NCBI GenBank assembly: GCA_023393265.1 | Contig: JAEWME010000117.1 | Span: forward strand, 1 to 22,442 | Direction: 5' to 3' | Length of the DNA: 22,442 nucleotides | Source of the DNA: Bacteroidota bacterium | GTDB lineage: Bacteria; Bacteroidota; Bacteroidia; Bacteroidales; Prolixibacteraceae | Shown here: positions 1 to 7,378 of the stretch, piece by piece | How the letters are laid out: the number at the start of each line of letters is the position of its first letter | Numbering within the stretch: position 1 is the stretch's first letter | The notes under the pieces: generated by a model | What the model was told of the DNA's origin: nothing | What the model saw: the letters and a program-made list of their open reading frames with translations, nothing else | Database searches by the model: none | Translations under genes and position numbers: made by a program

Positions 1-76
1 GAAAACATCACAGTTTATGAAAAAAAAGAGTAACCCGTCTTTGACTTGAGTAGCTGAAAGTAGGAGTGCATTGAAT

Positions 77-1168
77 TTACAGGCGTTCGCCTTCGGCAAT
101 TCGTTCGAGGTGACAGAAGAGCAGCTCACCTGTTTTTTCATTGCGCAGGTGCAGCCCATTTCCTTCGCAATAAGTATAGAATTCACAATCGGCGCAGGGC
201 CCGGTTTTTGTCCAGCTTCGGTCGCGGTATTTTTGAAACCGGCTGCCCCATACATCAGCAAAATTGTCGGTATAAATATTTCCCTGAATAAAATTATCGC
301 GCAGGCTTGGACAAGCCGAAATTGACCCGTCGGCCAGCACAGACGCAGCATTGATGCCCGCACGACAAAAGAAAAAACCTTCACGAACTTCGTTTTCATA
401 CTCGCCCAGGAATCCCTCGCAACCATAATTCAATCTGATTAATCCTTCTTTTCTGGTTGTCTTCATAAACTCGAACAAGCCTTTAAACTCTTTGGGCAAC
501 AAGTATAAATCCTGATTTTCTTTTGCACGGCCAATAGGGAAGATTGTAAAAATTCGCCATTCTTTCACACCCAGACTGATGAGCAGATCCTTGATTCTTG
601 ATAACTCGGCAAAATTGCGCCGGTTGATGCAGGTCACCACATCATACCTCAAATCAGGAATATCTTTCAGTAAAAGAATAGCCTCGGTTGCCTTTGAGAA
701 ACTGTTCGGATTGCCCCGAAGCCAGTTGTGCGATTCGGCCAGCCCGTCGAGACTCACCGTGATCGATCGCATTCCTGCATCTACAAGCGAGTCGAGTCGC
801 TTTTTATCGAGCAGCAAACCATTGGTCACAATTCCCCAGGGAAATCCTTTCTGATAAAGCGCAGCACCTGCCGTTTCAATATCCTTTCTTACAAGCGCTT
901 CACCACCGGTGAATACGATTGTAGTTTTATTCGGATTAACAATGCCCGCTACCTCATCGATTGCCTTCAGGAAATCGGCTACAGGCATATCTTTCACCGA
1001 AGCATCCTTTAAACAATCGCTGCCACAATGTTTACATGAAAGATTACACCTCAGTGTGCACTCCCAAAAAATATAATTTAGCTGATGGATTCTACTTTCG
1101 TTCTTTTTATACTGTGCGAAAAGTTTAAGGCCAAGTTTCTTCCTGAATGAAATTCTTCTGACATTCAT
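77..1168 (-). CDS. Radical SAM/SPASM enzyme of the rSAM/lipoprotein system
   Basis: This 363-residue protein is a radical SAM enzyme with a C-terminal SPASM domain. The CxxxCxxC iron-sulfur motif is C41, C45 and C48, followed by a GGEAL motif and an SLDG motif of the radical SAM barrel. The C-terminal part has cysteines at 268, 286, 325, 328, 334 and 352, the spacing expected for auxiliary cluster binding in SPASM peptide-modifying enzymes. Its ATG overlaps the TGA of the upstream lipoprotein gene by four bases (ATGA), so the two are translationally coupled. From memory this pair matches the Bacteroidetes 'rSAM/lipoprotein system' (TIGR04133/TIGR04134). The likely role, by inference, is post-translational modification of the partner lipoprotein before or during export; the chemistry is unknown. 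Radical SAM/SPASM membership is secure, the substrate is not. Confidence 0.9.
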   Translation of the reverse strand: MNVRRISFRKKLGLKLFAQYKKNESRIHQLNYIFWECTLRCNLSCKHCGSDCLKDASVKDMPVADFLKAIDEVAGIVNPNKTTIVFTGGEALVRKDIETAGAALYQKGFPWGIVTNGLLLDKKRLDSLVDAGMRSITVSLDGLAESHNWLRGNPNSFSKATEAILLLKDIPDLRYDVVTCINRRNFAELSRIKDLLISLGVKEWRIFTIFPIGRAKENQDLYLLPKEFKGLFEFMKTTRKEGLIRLNYGCEGFLGEYENEVREGFFFCRAGINAASVLADGSISACPSLRDNFIQGNIYTDNFADVWGSRFQKYRDRSWTKTGPCADCEFYTYCEGNGLHLRNEKTGELLFCHLERIAEGERL

Positions 1169-1635
1169 TGTTTTGCCTTCAGTTGAATGTTCAGTTCCTT
1201 TTCAGTTGAACCGCTATACCAGGAATTATCTCCTCCTTCAAACACCGGATCTTTAAACACGACTGTAGTGTCCCTGGTTTCGAAATCGCCATTCAGCGCA
1301 CCATCTGTATCTACAAACTTAAGCTGGTAAGTATGATCGCCCGGAAAGTCAGTTACTTTGACCGCGAAGCGACCATCGGTCTGACTATACCCGGTTTGAA
1401 CTAACCTAACATTATTTGGACCAATGCTGTCTCTTACTTCAACAATAATTTCCGGAATTGCTTGTCCGCCCGAAACCGCTTCAACTTTGCCTTTTACGAT
1501 GAAATCGGCATGAGGAGTGCCGTACATAAATCGAACCTCATCTTCTGCGCATGAAGAGGTAAAACCAAGCAAAGAAAGCAACAGCGCAACAAATGAGTTA
1601 TATGTATTAAAAATTTTGATTTTTACAGGTGCCAT
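1165..1635 (-). CDS. Putative lipoprotein partner of the radical SAM enzyme
   Basis: From the ATG at 1635 the product is 156 residues. A longer reading to 1692 adds 19 residues that do not look like a signal peptide, so the internal ATG is preferred. A hydrophobic segment (about residues 13-25) ends at C29 (TSSC), a weak lipobox consistent with a lipidated, exported protein. After the cysteine come a MYGTPHADF motif and a KGKV strand. Residues 45-110 resemble a carboxypeptidase-regulatory-like beta-sandwich (a GYSQTDGRF turn), and the tail has an FEGGDNSWYSG segment. These match my recollection of the TIGR04134 lipoprotein that always sits beside this radical SAM type. Its stop overlaps the radical SAM start. 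It is the most likely substrate; which residue is modified cannot be read from the sequence. Confidence 0.85.
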   Translation of the reverse strand: MAPVKIKIFNTYNSFVALLLSLLGFTSSCAEDEVRFMYGTPHADFIVKGKVEAVSGGQAIPEIIVEVRDSIGPNNVRLVQTGYSQTDGRFAVKVTDFPGDHTYQLKFVDTDGALNGDFETRDTTVVFKDPVFEGGDNSWYSGSTEKELNIQLKAKQ

Positions 1636-1694
1636 GAATGTTGATTCTGGGTGCTTTAAATTTAGCAGTGTTTTAGTAAAACAACAAAGCAAAA

Positions 1695-2117
1695 TTAATA
1701 TTCCTCGTAGTGATAGTCTTCTTTTACTTTGTATATGGTAAGTTTATTTTCATCGAGCGAAATAATCTTCCATTTGTAATCCACGTCTCCGCCCCAAAAA
1801 CCAACATTGATATTCAAAGTTGAATCATTTTGGCTCCAGGTACCTTCAAAGTCGCCATAAGCAACCGGTGGCGTTCCACACCAACCACTATTCTTCCTTT
1901 CAACGAATTTAAGATCCGACTGAAAGCTAAAACAATAATCGGATGGTACCAAAGCAGTAGCCCTGTCGTATTGCCAAAGTGTATCGGAAACCATTTGGGG
2001 ATTTACCCAATTGCCAACAATCATGTTATCCTCAAGAATTTTAAACTCTTCTTCCTGCTGACATCCCCATACAGAAAGTAGCAGGGCCAGCATACCAATT
2101 TTATAAGTTAAGTTCAT
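1695..2117 (-). CDS. Small lipoprotein with lipocalin-like domain
   Basis: This is a 140-residue protein with a clear lipoprotein signal: a charged start, a hydrophobic core and a VWGC lipobox with the cysteine at residue 19. An acidic linker (QQEEEF) follows, which in Bacteroidetes often marks export to the cell surface. The mature part begins with an IVGNWVNPQ segment and has repeated aromatic beta strands ending in DENKLTIYKVKED. That pattern resembles the lipocalin-like domains common in Bacteroidetes lipoproteins, but I cannot name a family with certainty. Two further cysteines (in the SDYCF and GWCGTP segments) could form a disulfide. It is first in a probable minus-strand operon, 59 bp ahead of the radical SAM-associated lipoprotein. 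It may be a third component of that system or merely a neighbour. Confidence 0.75.
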   Translation of the reverse strand: MNLTYKIGMLALLLSVWGCQQEEEFKILEDNMIVGNWVNPQMVSDTLWQYDRATALVPSDYCFSFQSDLKFVERKNSGWCGTPPVAYGDFEGTWSQNDSTLNINVGFWGGDVDYKWKIISLDENKLTIYKVKEDYHYEEY

Positions 2118-2226
2118 AGTTTAATTTTTTTCAATAGATGGCCTTAACTCAGGCAAAGTTGCGTTCTCTAAAAAACTATTGTTTACGCCAGATTTTCAAT
2201 TTTCCGCAACTACACTTTCCAATCAC

Positions 2227-2234
2227 TAATTTTG
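2227..2234 (+). promoter_or_regulatory. Candidate Bacteroidetes -7 box for plsC
   Basis: The octamer TAATTTTG matches the Bacteroidetes sigma-ABfr -7 consensus TAnnTTTG and lies 36 bp before the plsC ATG, implying a leader of about 30 nt. No convincing TTG -33 box is found 19-21 bp upstream. This is a motif match only. Confidence 0.4.
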
Positions 2235-2270
2235 GTTATTTTGTGCAATCATTTTTAGAGATTAGTCTTC

Positions 2271-3005
2271 ATGAAAAAAGTGCTTTCGCTATTGCTTTCT
2301 CCGGTTTATCTGCTTGTTTTCGGCTTGTTACTCGTAATTTTTCACCCAATTCAGGTTATTACCAACCTGATCTGGGGTTACCCCGTTAGAAAAAAAACAG
2401 TTGATATACTCAATTTTGGGTTGCTGTACAGTCTGAAAATTGTCGGTGCGAAAATTACTTTCAAAGGATTCGATAAAGTTCCAACAGACTGTCCAATCAT
2501 CATTGTGGCCAATCATCAAAGCACATTCGACATCCCGCCGATTGTTGTCGGTTTCAGGAAGAATCATCCAAAATTCATTTCGAAAGTAGAACTTGGAAAA
2601 GGAATTCCCAGTATTTCATATAACCTCAGACACGGTGGGTCGGTGCTCATCGACCGAAAGAATCCTCGTCAATCCGTGAAAGACATTCTAAAACTCGGAA
2701 ACCACATCGAAAAGAATAACTACAGTGCCTGCATCTTTCCTGAAGGCACCCGAACCAAAGATGGCCATGTGAAGAAATTTATGCCAGCCGGAATAGCCTC
2801 ACTTGTAAAAAGCGCTCCATCGGCAATGATTGTCCCTTTTGCAATCAGCGGTAACTACGAATTGATGAAAAATGGCTACTACCCCCTTACTTTTGGGGTA
2901 AACCTGACATACACCGTTCTGGATCCCATCGATCCGAAAGGAATAGACAGTGAAGAGCTTGCTCAGATAATCGAAGATCGGATCAGGAAAGAAATTGGTC
3001 GCTGA
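2271..3005 (+). CDS. plsC: 1-acyl-sn-glycerol-3-phosphate acyltransferase
   Basis: The 244-residue protein has the PlsC/LPLAT acyltransferase signature: the catalytic NHQSTFD block (HX4D, H82 and D87), the substrate-phosphate-binding FPEGTR block (156-161) and a PFAISG block near 190. The N-terminal 35 residues are hydrophobic, fitting an inner-membrane-anchored enzyme. It would acylate lysophosphatidic acid at sn-2 to give phosphatidic acid in phospholipid synthesis. The length is usual for the family. It is transcribed alone, divergent from the lipoprotein operon and convergent with the receiver gene, and its stop is followed almost at once by a terminator. A related acyltransferase specificity (for example lyso-ornithine lipid) cannot be excluded from sequence alone. 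Confidence 0.9.
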   Translation: MKKVLSLLLSPVYLLVFGLLLVIFHPIQVITNLIWGYPVRKKTVDILNFGLLYSLKIVGAKITFKGFDKVPTDCPIIIVANHQSTFDIPPIVVGFRKNHPKFISKVELGKGIPSISYNLRHGGSVLIDRKNPRQSVKDILKLGNHIEKNNYSACIFPEGTRTKDGHVKKFMPAGIASLVKSAPSAMIVPFAISGNYELMKNGYYPLTFGVNLTYTVLDPIDPKGIDSEELAQIIEDRIRKEIGR

Positions 3006-3007
3006 GC

Positions 3008-3042
3008 AAAAAAAAACTTCGGACTGCACCGCAATCCGAAGT
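3008..3042 (-). terminator. Rho-independent terminator of the receiver gene
   Basis: An 8-bp perfect stem (ACTTCGGA at 3016-3023 with TCCGAAGT at 3035-3042) is extended by three inner pairs after one mismatch. On the minus strand it is followed by a run of eight T (complement of 3008-3015). It sits between the stops of plsC and the receiver gene. The plus side has only a mixed AT stretch, so termination is probably stronger on minus, though both genes may use it. Confidence 0.75.
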
Positions 3043-3085
3043 ATATATAAAAAGTATTTCTTTTAAATGAATAAAGTCCGATGAC

Positions 3086-3586
3086 TTACATCCCGAAAAT
3101 CTGGGGATACATGATGGCAATTGTTAAGGTTGCAATTACAAGCAGCGCCAAACCAACAAAAAACAAAACAACCCCAACTTTATAACGCTTATTCGTTTTT
3201 ACCAACTCCGTCACTGAATTGATTTTGTTGATTTTGTTGACCATTTTTTGGAGCGCCATCTGGTCCTTGACAATATAATCGTAGGCGCCATATTTCATGC
3301 TGTTTATAGCAACATCGATGCTATCTTGCCCTGAGAGGAAAATAAACTCGACATTGGGGTTAGTTTTTTTGGCTTTGATCAGCACTTCAATCCCGGTCAT
3401 TCCCTCAAGCAAATAGTCCTGAATCACGATGTCGGGGTTTTTGTCCATATTTTTCAATGCTTCTTCTCCCGAAAAATATGCTTCGACGTTCGTGAATTTA
3501 TTAGTCTTTAAGTAACTAACTACCAGCTTATTATACATCTGATTGTCTTCAACGACAAAAATCAATGGATTTTTGGTGTATTGCAT
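3086..3586 (-). CDS. Membrane-anchored stand-alone response regulator receiver
   Basis: Residues 7-125 of this 166-residue protein form a CheY-like receiver domain: acidic pair E13/D14, phospho-acceptor D57 in DIVIQDYLLEGMTG, S85 in FLSGQ, and K107 in YIVKD. All key positions for phosphorylation are present. There is no DNA-binding or enzymatic output. Instead residues 138-160 form one strongly hydrophobic segment after a basic stretch (KTNKRYK), predicting a C-terminal tail anchor with the receiver in the cytoplasm. It could act as a phosphate sink, or be a membrane-localised partner that binds another protein. The nearest kinase gene starts at 4879 but is separated by coaX and is on the other strand. 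The receiver call is firm; the membrane-tail role is inference. Confidence 0.85.
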   Translation of the reverse strand: MQYTKNPLIFVVEDNQMYNKLVVSYLKTNKFTNVEAYFSGEEALKNMDKNPDIVIQDYLLEGMTGIEVLIKAKKTNPNVEFIFLSGQDSIDVAINSMKYGAYDYIVKDQMALQKMVNKINKINSVTELVKTNKRYKVGVVLFFVGLALLVIATLTIAIMYPQIFGM

Positions 3587-3689
3587 GCTACTTACAATAT
3601 GATTTTACCCTGTCAAAAAAATGATGAATCGAATATCTCCCAACGTACCCTGCTATACTTCTACAATATTTCAGTAAATACGGAATAAC

Positions 3690-3697
3690 CAAAATTA
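3690..3697 (-). promoter_or_regulatory. Candidate -7 box for the receiver gene
   Basis: On the minus strand this reads TAATTTTG, an exact TAnnTTTG match about 104 bp before the receiver start. A TTTG lies upstream (complement of 3713-3716) but with only 15 bp spacing, shorter than the usual 19-21, so the call is tentative. Confidence 0.3.
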
Positions 3698-3749
3698 GAA
3701 AAAAAATAATAACAAAATCATGTGTATGCTATTTAGAACGATTGTTTTT

Positions 3750-3757
3750 TACTTTTG
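3750..3757 (+). promoter_or_regulatory. Candidate -7 box for coaX
   Basis: TACTTTTG matches TAnnTTTG exactly, about 87 bp before the coaX ATG and divergent from the box at 3690-3697. I see no -33 box at normal spacing. The rest of the 257-bp intergenic region (3587-3843) is AT-rich and shows no ORF or strong hairpin. Confidence 0.35.
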
Positions 3758-3843
3758 GTACTCTTTGCTGATTTTTTATGGCAAAAATTTAGGAATTGAA
3801 GTAGTATTTATATCGCTGAGCATAAATAAATTAAAAAGAAAAA

Positions 3844-4605
3844 ATGATTTTAGTAATTGACATAGGTAATAGCAACATCGTTTTTGGAGTTTCCGATCAG
3901 GATAAATGGATTAATATATGGAGAATACAAACCGACTGGATGAAAACAGCCGACGAATACGAAGTCATTTTCCGGTCGCTATTTACCAGTTCGAAGGTAT
4001 GCAGGACTGATATTTCCAAAACCATCCTTAGTAGTGTAGTCCCAGGTCTGGTAAGGGCATTCAGGGAAATGATTGAAAATATGCTGGGGCATTCACCCCT
4101 GCTCGTCGAGCCGTCAATTTATCCAAGCCTTCCCGTCAGCGTACTGAATCCTTATGAAATAGGGTCCGACCTTGTGGCTGATGCCACTGCCGCATTTATC
4201 CGCTACAAAGGACCATGTATGGTCATCGATTTTGGAACTGCTATGACTTTTACTACCGTGAGTAAGTCCGGCGAGATATTGGGAGTTGCCATTGCTCCCG
4301 GATTGCAGACGGCATTGAAATCGCTCACTCAAAATACAGCGCAATTATTCAATGTGCAGCTCGAAGCACCCCCTTCTGTATTGGGTAAAAATACGGTTCA
4401 CGCAATTCAATCGGGCATTGTATTAGGCTTTGCAGGACTTGTTGATTCGATTATTGACAGAACCGAAAAGGAACTGGGCGAAAAAATCAGGGTGATTTCA
4501 ACGGGCGGACTTGCCCGAATTATGCTTGGTTGTTCAGAAAAAATTACAACTTTAGATGAAAACCTGACGTTGGATGGTCTCCGGTATATCGCAGAAATCA
4601 TCTAG
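3844..4605 (+). CDS. coaX: Type III pantothenate kinase
   Basis: The 253-residue protein phosphorylates pantothenate, the first step of coenzyme A synthesis. It has the ASKHA-fold signatures of CoaX: DIGNSN at 6-11 (phosphate loop), GSD with the likely catalytic D109, DFGTA at 129-133, APG at 151-153 and STGG near 219-222. Length is typical (about 250-260). The block around 107-117 reads GSDLVADATAA rather than the commoner GADRxxNAxAA. The overall style (IGNSNIVFGV, ADEYEVIFRSLF, IGSDLVAD) recalls Firmicutes and spirochaete CoaX more than the shorter divergent CoaX I associate with many Bacteroidetes. It is monocistronic as far as can be seen, between a divergent receiver gene and the downstream kinase 273 bp away. 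Confidence 0.92.
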   Translation: MILVIDIGNSNIVFGVSDQDKWINIWRIQTDWMKTADEYEVIFRSLFTSSKVCRTDISKTILSSVVPGLVRAFREMIENMLGHSPLLVEPSIYPSLPVSVLNPYEIGSDLVADATAAFIRYKGPCMVIDFGTAMTFTTVSKSGEILGVAIAPGLQTALKSLTQNTAQLFNVQLEAPPSVLGKNTVHAIQSGIVLGFAGLVDSIIDRTEKELGEKIRVISTGGLARIMLGCSEKITTLDENLTLDGLRYIAEII

Positions 4606-4608
4606 TTA

Positions 4609-4646
4609 GCTGCCGTAATCCGCATTGTTACTCGAAATGAGGCAGC
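4609..4646 (+). other. Inverted repeat after coaX
   Basis: GCTGCC (4609-4614) pairs with GGCAGC (4641-4646) across a 26-nt loop that itself contains GTAA/TTAC. It starts four bases after the coaX stop. There is no T-run, so it is at best a weak terminator or an mRNA 3' stabilising hairpin. The rest of 4606-4878 is AT-rich leader with no convincing gene. Confidence 0.25.
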
Positions 4647-4878
4647 AAAATAAAGAAGGGCAACAGATTATTGACGTTTCCAGGCTGAAAGACATAACCA
4701 GGCACAAACCAGTCAATCAACTGAGCAACTGAATATTGAATAACAGGTAGATTTCTCTTTAACTGAATTGATTTTTATTCTTTGTAAATATTCTCTATGA
4801 CAAATAAAATAAGGGCTTTCCTGAATTAAACTTTTCATATTTTTTTACATATTTAAGGAACTCAAAAACCTATACCAA

Positions 4879-7368
4879 ATGAACTACAGGCTTCAGGATC
4901 TGGTGGATGTAAGTTTGTTTCAGAATATGCTTGATAGCTTAAATGAATTTTTTCCATTCCCTGCAGCGATTTTTGAACCCGATGGTCGGATTCTGGTTTC
5001 GACCAAATGGCAGGATGTGTGCCTGAATTTTCAACAAAAACAGCCCCATTTTCATAAGGAGTGTTTTCAACGAGAGAAATTTGCTTCGGATCTCATTAAT
5101 AAACCCAACTCCCAACTGATATACACTTGTCCGAGGGGGTTGTCCGACTGTATTGTACCCATCGTAGTTGAAGAAAAACACCTTGGCAACCTGATCGCAG
5201 GACAATTTTTCCTTGAAAATGATGATCCAGACTACTACAGAAAGCAGGCAATAAGTTTTGGATACAACGAAGAAGAATACATCGAATCGACGAAGAAGAC
5301 GCTCATGCTTTCGAAGCGAGAAGCAGAAAAATATTTTTCCATAATGAAGAATATTGTTGCTGTGATAGTTAGTGAAGCAACAAAGAATCTGAAGGAAATT
5401 GAGCATATCAGGAGGATTGAAGAAAGCGAAAGGAAGCACCGCTCGCTAATGGAGAACTTACCAGATATCGTAGCCCGATTCGATCGCAACCTGAAACACA
5501 CCTATGTCAATAAAACTGTTGAACAGGTCACAGGCATCCCGGCAAAGGAGTTTGTTGGCAAAACCAACGAAGAACTCGGAATGCCGGAGGAAAATGTCAG
5601 CTTATGGAACGAAAATCTCCTTAAAGTTTTTGCCGAAGGCAAAGAGTACCTTTCTGAGTTTTCATTTAAAAGCAGAAACATCACAAAATTTTACACCGAC
5701 CTTCTTGTTCCCGAATTTGATGGAGATGGAGAGGTTGTATCCGTGCTTTCAGTTGTGAAAGATATAACCGAGATAAAGAATTCGAAAAAAAGCCTCAGGA
5801 TACAGAGAGACATTAGCTTGATGCTGAGTGAATCACGCGACTTGAGCAAAGCACTAAACCAATTATTCGATTACACGTTCCAGCTTGAAAGCATTGATTC
5901 GGGAGGCATTTACCTGATTGACGAAAAAACGGGGAATATCGATTTAGTGGTATACCGCGGACATTCAGACGACTTTGTCCAGGCAGTTTCACATTATACG
6001 CCTGACTCGGTACAAGCTAAGCTAATAAATCTTCGCACCCCTCAATTTCTAAAGCATACTGATGTTCATAAACTTAATGACCTCGCAATTATAAACGAAG
6101 GGTTAAAGTCGATTGCAGTTCTTCCGGTTTTCTTTGAGGGAAAGCCCATTGCATGCTGCAACCTTGCCTCGCATACGAGAGACGAAATACCACTGGCAGA
6201 ACAGATCGTGCTGGAAACCATTGCTTCTAACCTGGGTGGTACAATTCAGCGAATAAAAACAGAGAATCAGCTCAAGGAAAGTGAGATAAAATATAAAATG
6301 GCCTTCCGGACAAGCCCTGACTCCATAACTATAAACAGCATCGATGGTCTTTATGTAGATGTGAATGAAGGCTATACTTCCATAGTGGGATACACCAAAG
6401 AAGAAGTTATCGGAAAATCTTCATTAGACATTAACATTTGGGCTATTCCTGAAGACCGGCAAAAAATTATCGACGCGCTGCGAAAAAATCAGCAAATTGA
6501 AAACCTCGAAACCGTTTTTAGGGCAAAAGACGGATCGCTGGTAACTACCCTCGTTTCGGCAAATCTGATTACACTAAATGAAAAACCGCATATATTGCTG
6601 ATATGCCGAGATATTTCTGATCGTAAAAAAGCTGAAAACGAGTTGCGCATCGCAAAGGAAAAAGCTGAGGAAGCCAATAAGCTGAAATCGGCTTTCCTGG
6701 CAAACCTTTCGCACGAGTTACGAACACCGATGAACGGCATACTGGGTTTTGCCGACCTGCTCGACGACGACCAGTTAAGCCCGGAATCCCGAAAAGAATA
6801 CATTAATATCATCAACGACAGCGGGCAAAGTTTACTTGAGGTAATTACCAACCTGATGGATATCTCGAAAATCGACAGCCGCCAGATAGAATCGCGCTTC
6901 AGGGGTTTTAACCTGAATGGTTTAATGACAGAAATGCAAAAATGGCTGAAAGGTGAACGCATGATCAAGGAGAAGCCGTACCTAGAAATTGATTTGATCA
7001 AACCGCTATCGGATGCCGACGCCAGCATGGTATCCGACCCCGGAAAAATACGCCATATATTGAGCTTATTACTGAATAATGCAGCGAAATTCACCTCCCA
7101 GGGATACATCCGAATGGGTTATTCAGTTAAGGGACAGTCAGTCAGGATTTACGTTCAGGATTCCGGCAAAGGAATTACACAGGAAAAGCAAAATGCTATT
7201 TTCGAACGGTTCAGACAGGAAGATGAAACACTAGCCCGAAAATATGGCGGCGTAGGTTTGGGTTTAACCATTGCGCGCGGACTGGTTGATTTACTTGACG
7301 GGCAAATTGGTGTTGAGTCGGAGCCAGGGAAAGGATCAACTTTCTGGTTCGAGATTCCGCTTCACTAA
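4879..7368 (+). CDS. PocR-PAS-GAF-PAS sensor histidine kinase
   Basis: This is an 829-residue sensor kinase without predicted membrane segments. Residues 5-170 look like a PocR-type sensory domain, with cysteines 48, 62, 84 and 91 in the usual pattern (a YTCPRGLSDCIVPI block). A PAS domain follows (about 185-300), then GAF (about 305-457), a second PAS (465-582), a short coiled linker (585-605), HisKA with phospho-acceptor H612 in SHELRTP, and HATPase_c (about 680-829). The ATPase has N733/N734 (N box), DSGKGI at 761-766, FERF near 775-778 and GGVGLGL at 790-796. All catalytic motifs are intact. There is no receiver domain and no adjacent cognate regulator, so it is an orphan kinase. PocR domains are thought to sense small organic molecules such as diols; the ligand here is unknown. 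Confidence 0.9.
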   Translation: MNYRLQDLVDVSLFQNMLDSLNEFFPFPAAIFEPDGRILVSTKWQDVCLNFQQKQPHFHKECFQREKFASDLINKPNSQLIYTCPRGLSDCIVPIVVEEKHLGNLIAGQFFLENDDPDYYRKQAISFGYNEEEYIESTKKTLMLSKREAEKYFSIMKNIVAVIVSEATKNLKEIEHIRRIEESERKHRSLMENLPDIVARFDRNLKHTYVNKTVEQVTGIPAKEFVGKTNEELGMPEENVSLWNENLLKVFAEGKEYLSEFSFKSRNITKFYTDLLVPEFDGDGEVVSVLSVVKDITEIKNSKKSLRIQRDISLMLSESRDLSKALNQLFDYTFQLESIDSGGIYLIDEKTGNIDLVVYRGHSDDFVQAVSHYTPDSVQAKLINLRTPQFLKHTDVHKLNDLAIINEGLKSIAVLPVFFEGKPIACCNLASHTRDEIPLAEQIVLETIASNLGGTIQRIKTENQLKESEIKYKMAFRTSPDSITINSIDGLYVDVNEGYTSIVGYTKEEVIGKSSLDINIWAIPEDRQKIIDALRKNQQIENLETVFRAKDGSLVTTLVSANLITLNEKPHILLICRDISDRKKAENELRIAKEKAEEANKLKSAFLANLSHELRTPMNGILGFADLLDDDQLSPESRKEYINIINDSGQSLLEVITNLMDISKIDSRQIESRFRGFNLNGLMTEMQKWLKGERMIKEKPYLEIDLIKPLSDADASMVSDPGKIRHILSLLLNNAAKFTSQGYIRMGYSVKGQSVRIYVQDSGKGITQEKQNAIFERFRQEDETLARKYGGVGLGLTIARGLVDLLDGQIGVESEPGKGSTFWFEIPLH

Positions 7369-7378
7369 AAAGGAAGAG

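Noticed and set aside
1..33. Frame 1 reads ten codons and a stop (TAA at 31-33), possibly the 3' end of a plus-strand gene entering from the left.
   Set aside because: Ten residues are too few to recognise, and two frames are equally open; no evidence distinguishes it from intergenic DNA.
4637..4732. A 31-codon ORF between coaX and the histidine kinase.
   Set aside because: It has no recognisable motif, no domain, and overlaps the hairpin after coaX; most likely chance.
4776..4784. TATTCTTTG before the histidine kinase as a -7 promoter box.
   Set aside because: Spacing inside the motif is three bases rather than two and there is no matching -33 box.
6489..7109. A 206-codon open frame antisense to the kinase core.
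   Set aside because: It lies wholly within well-conserved HisKA/HATPase coding sequence; its translation is low-complexity serine and phenylalanine with no domain.
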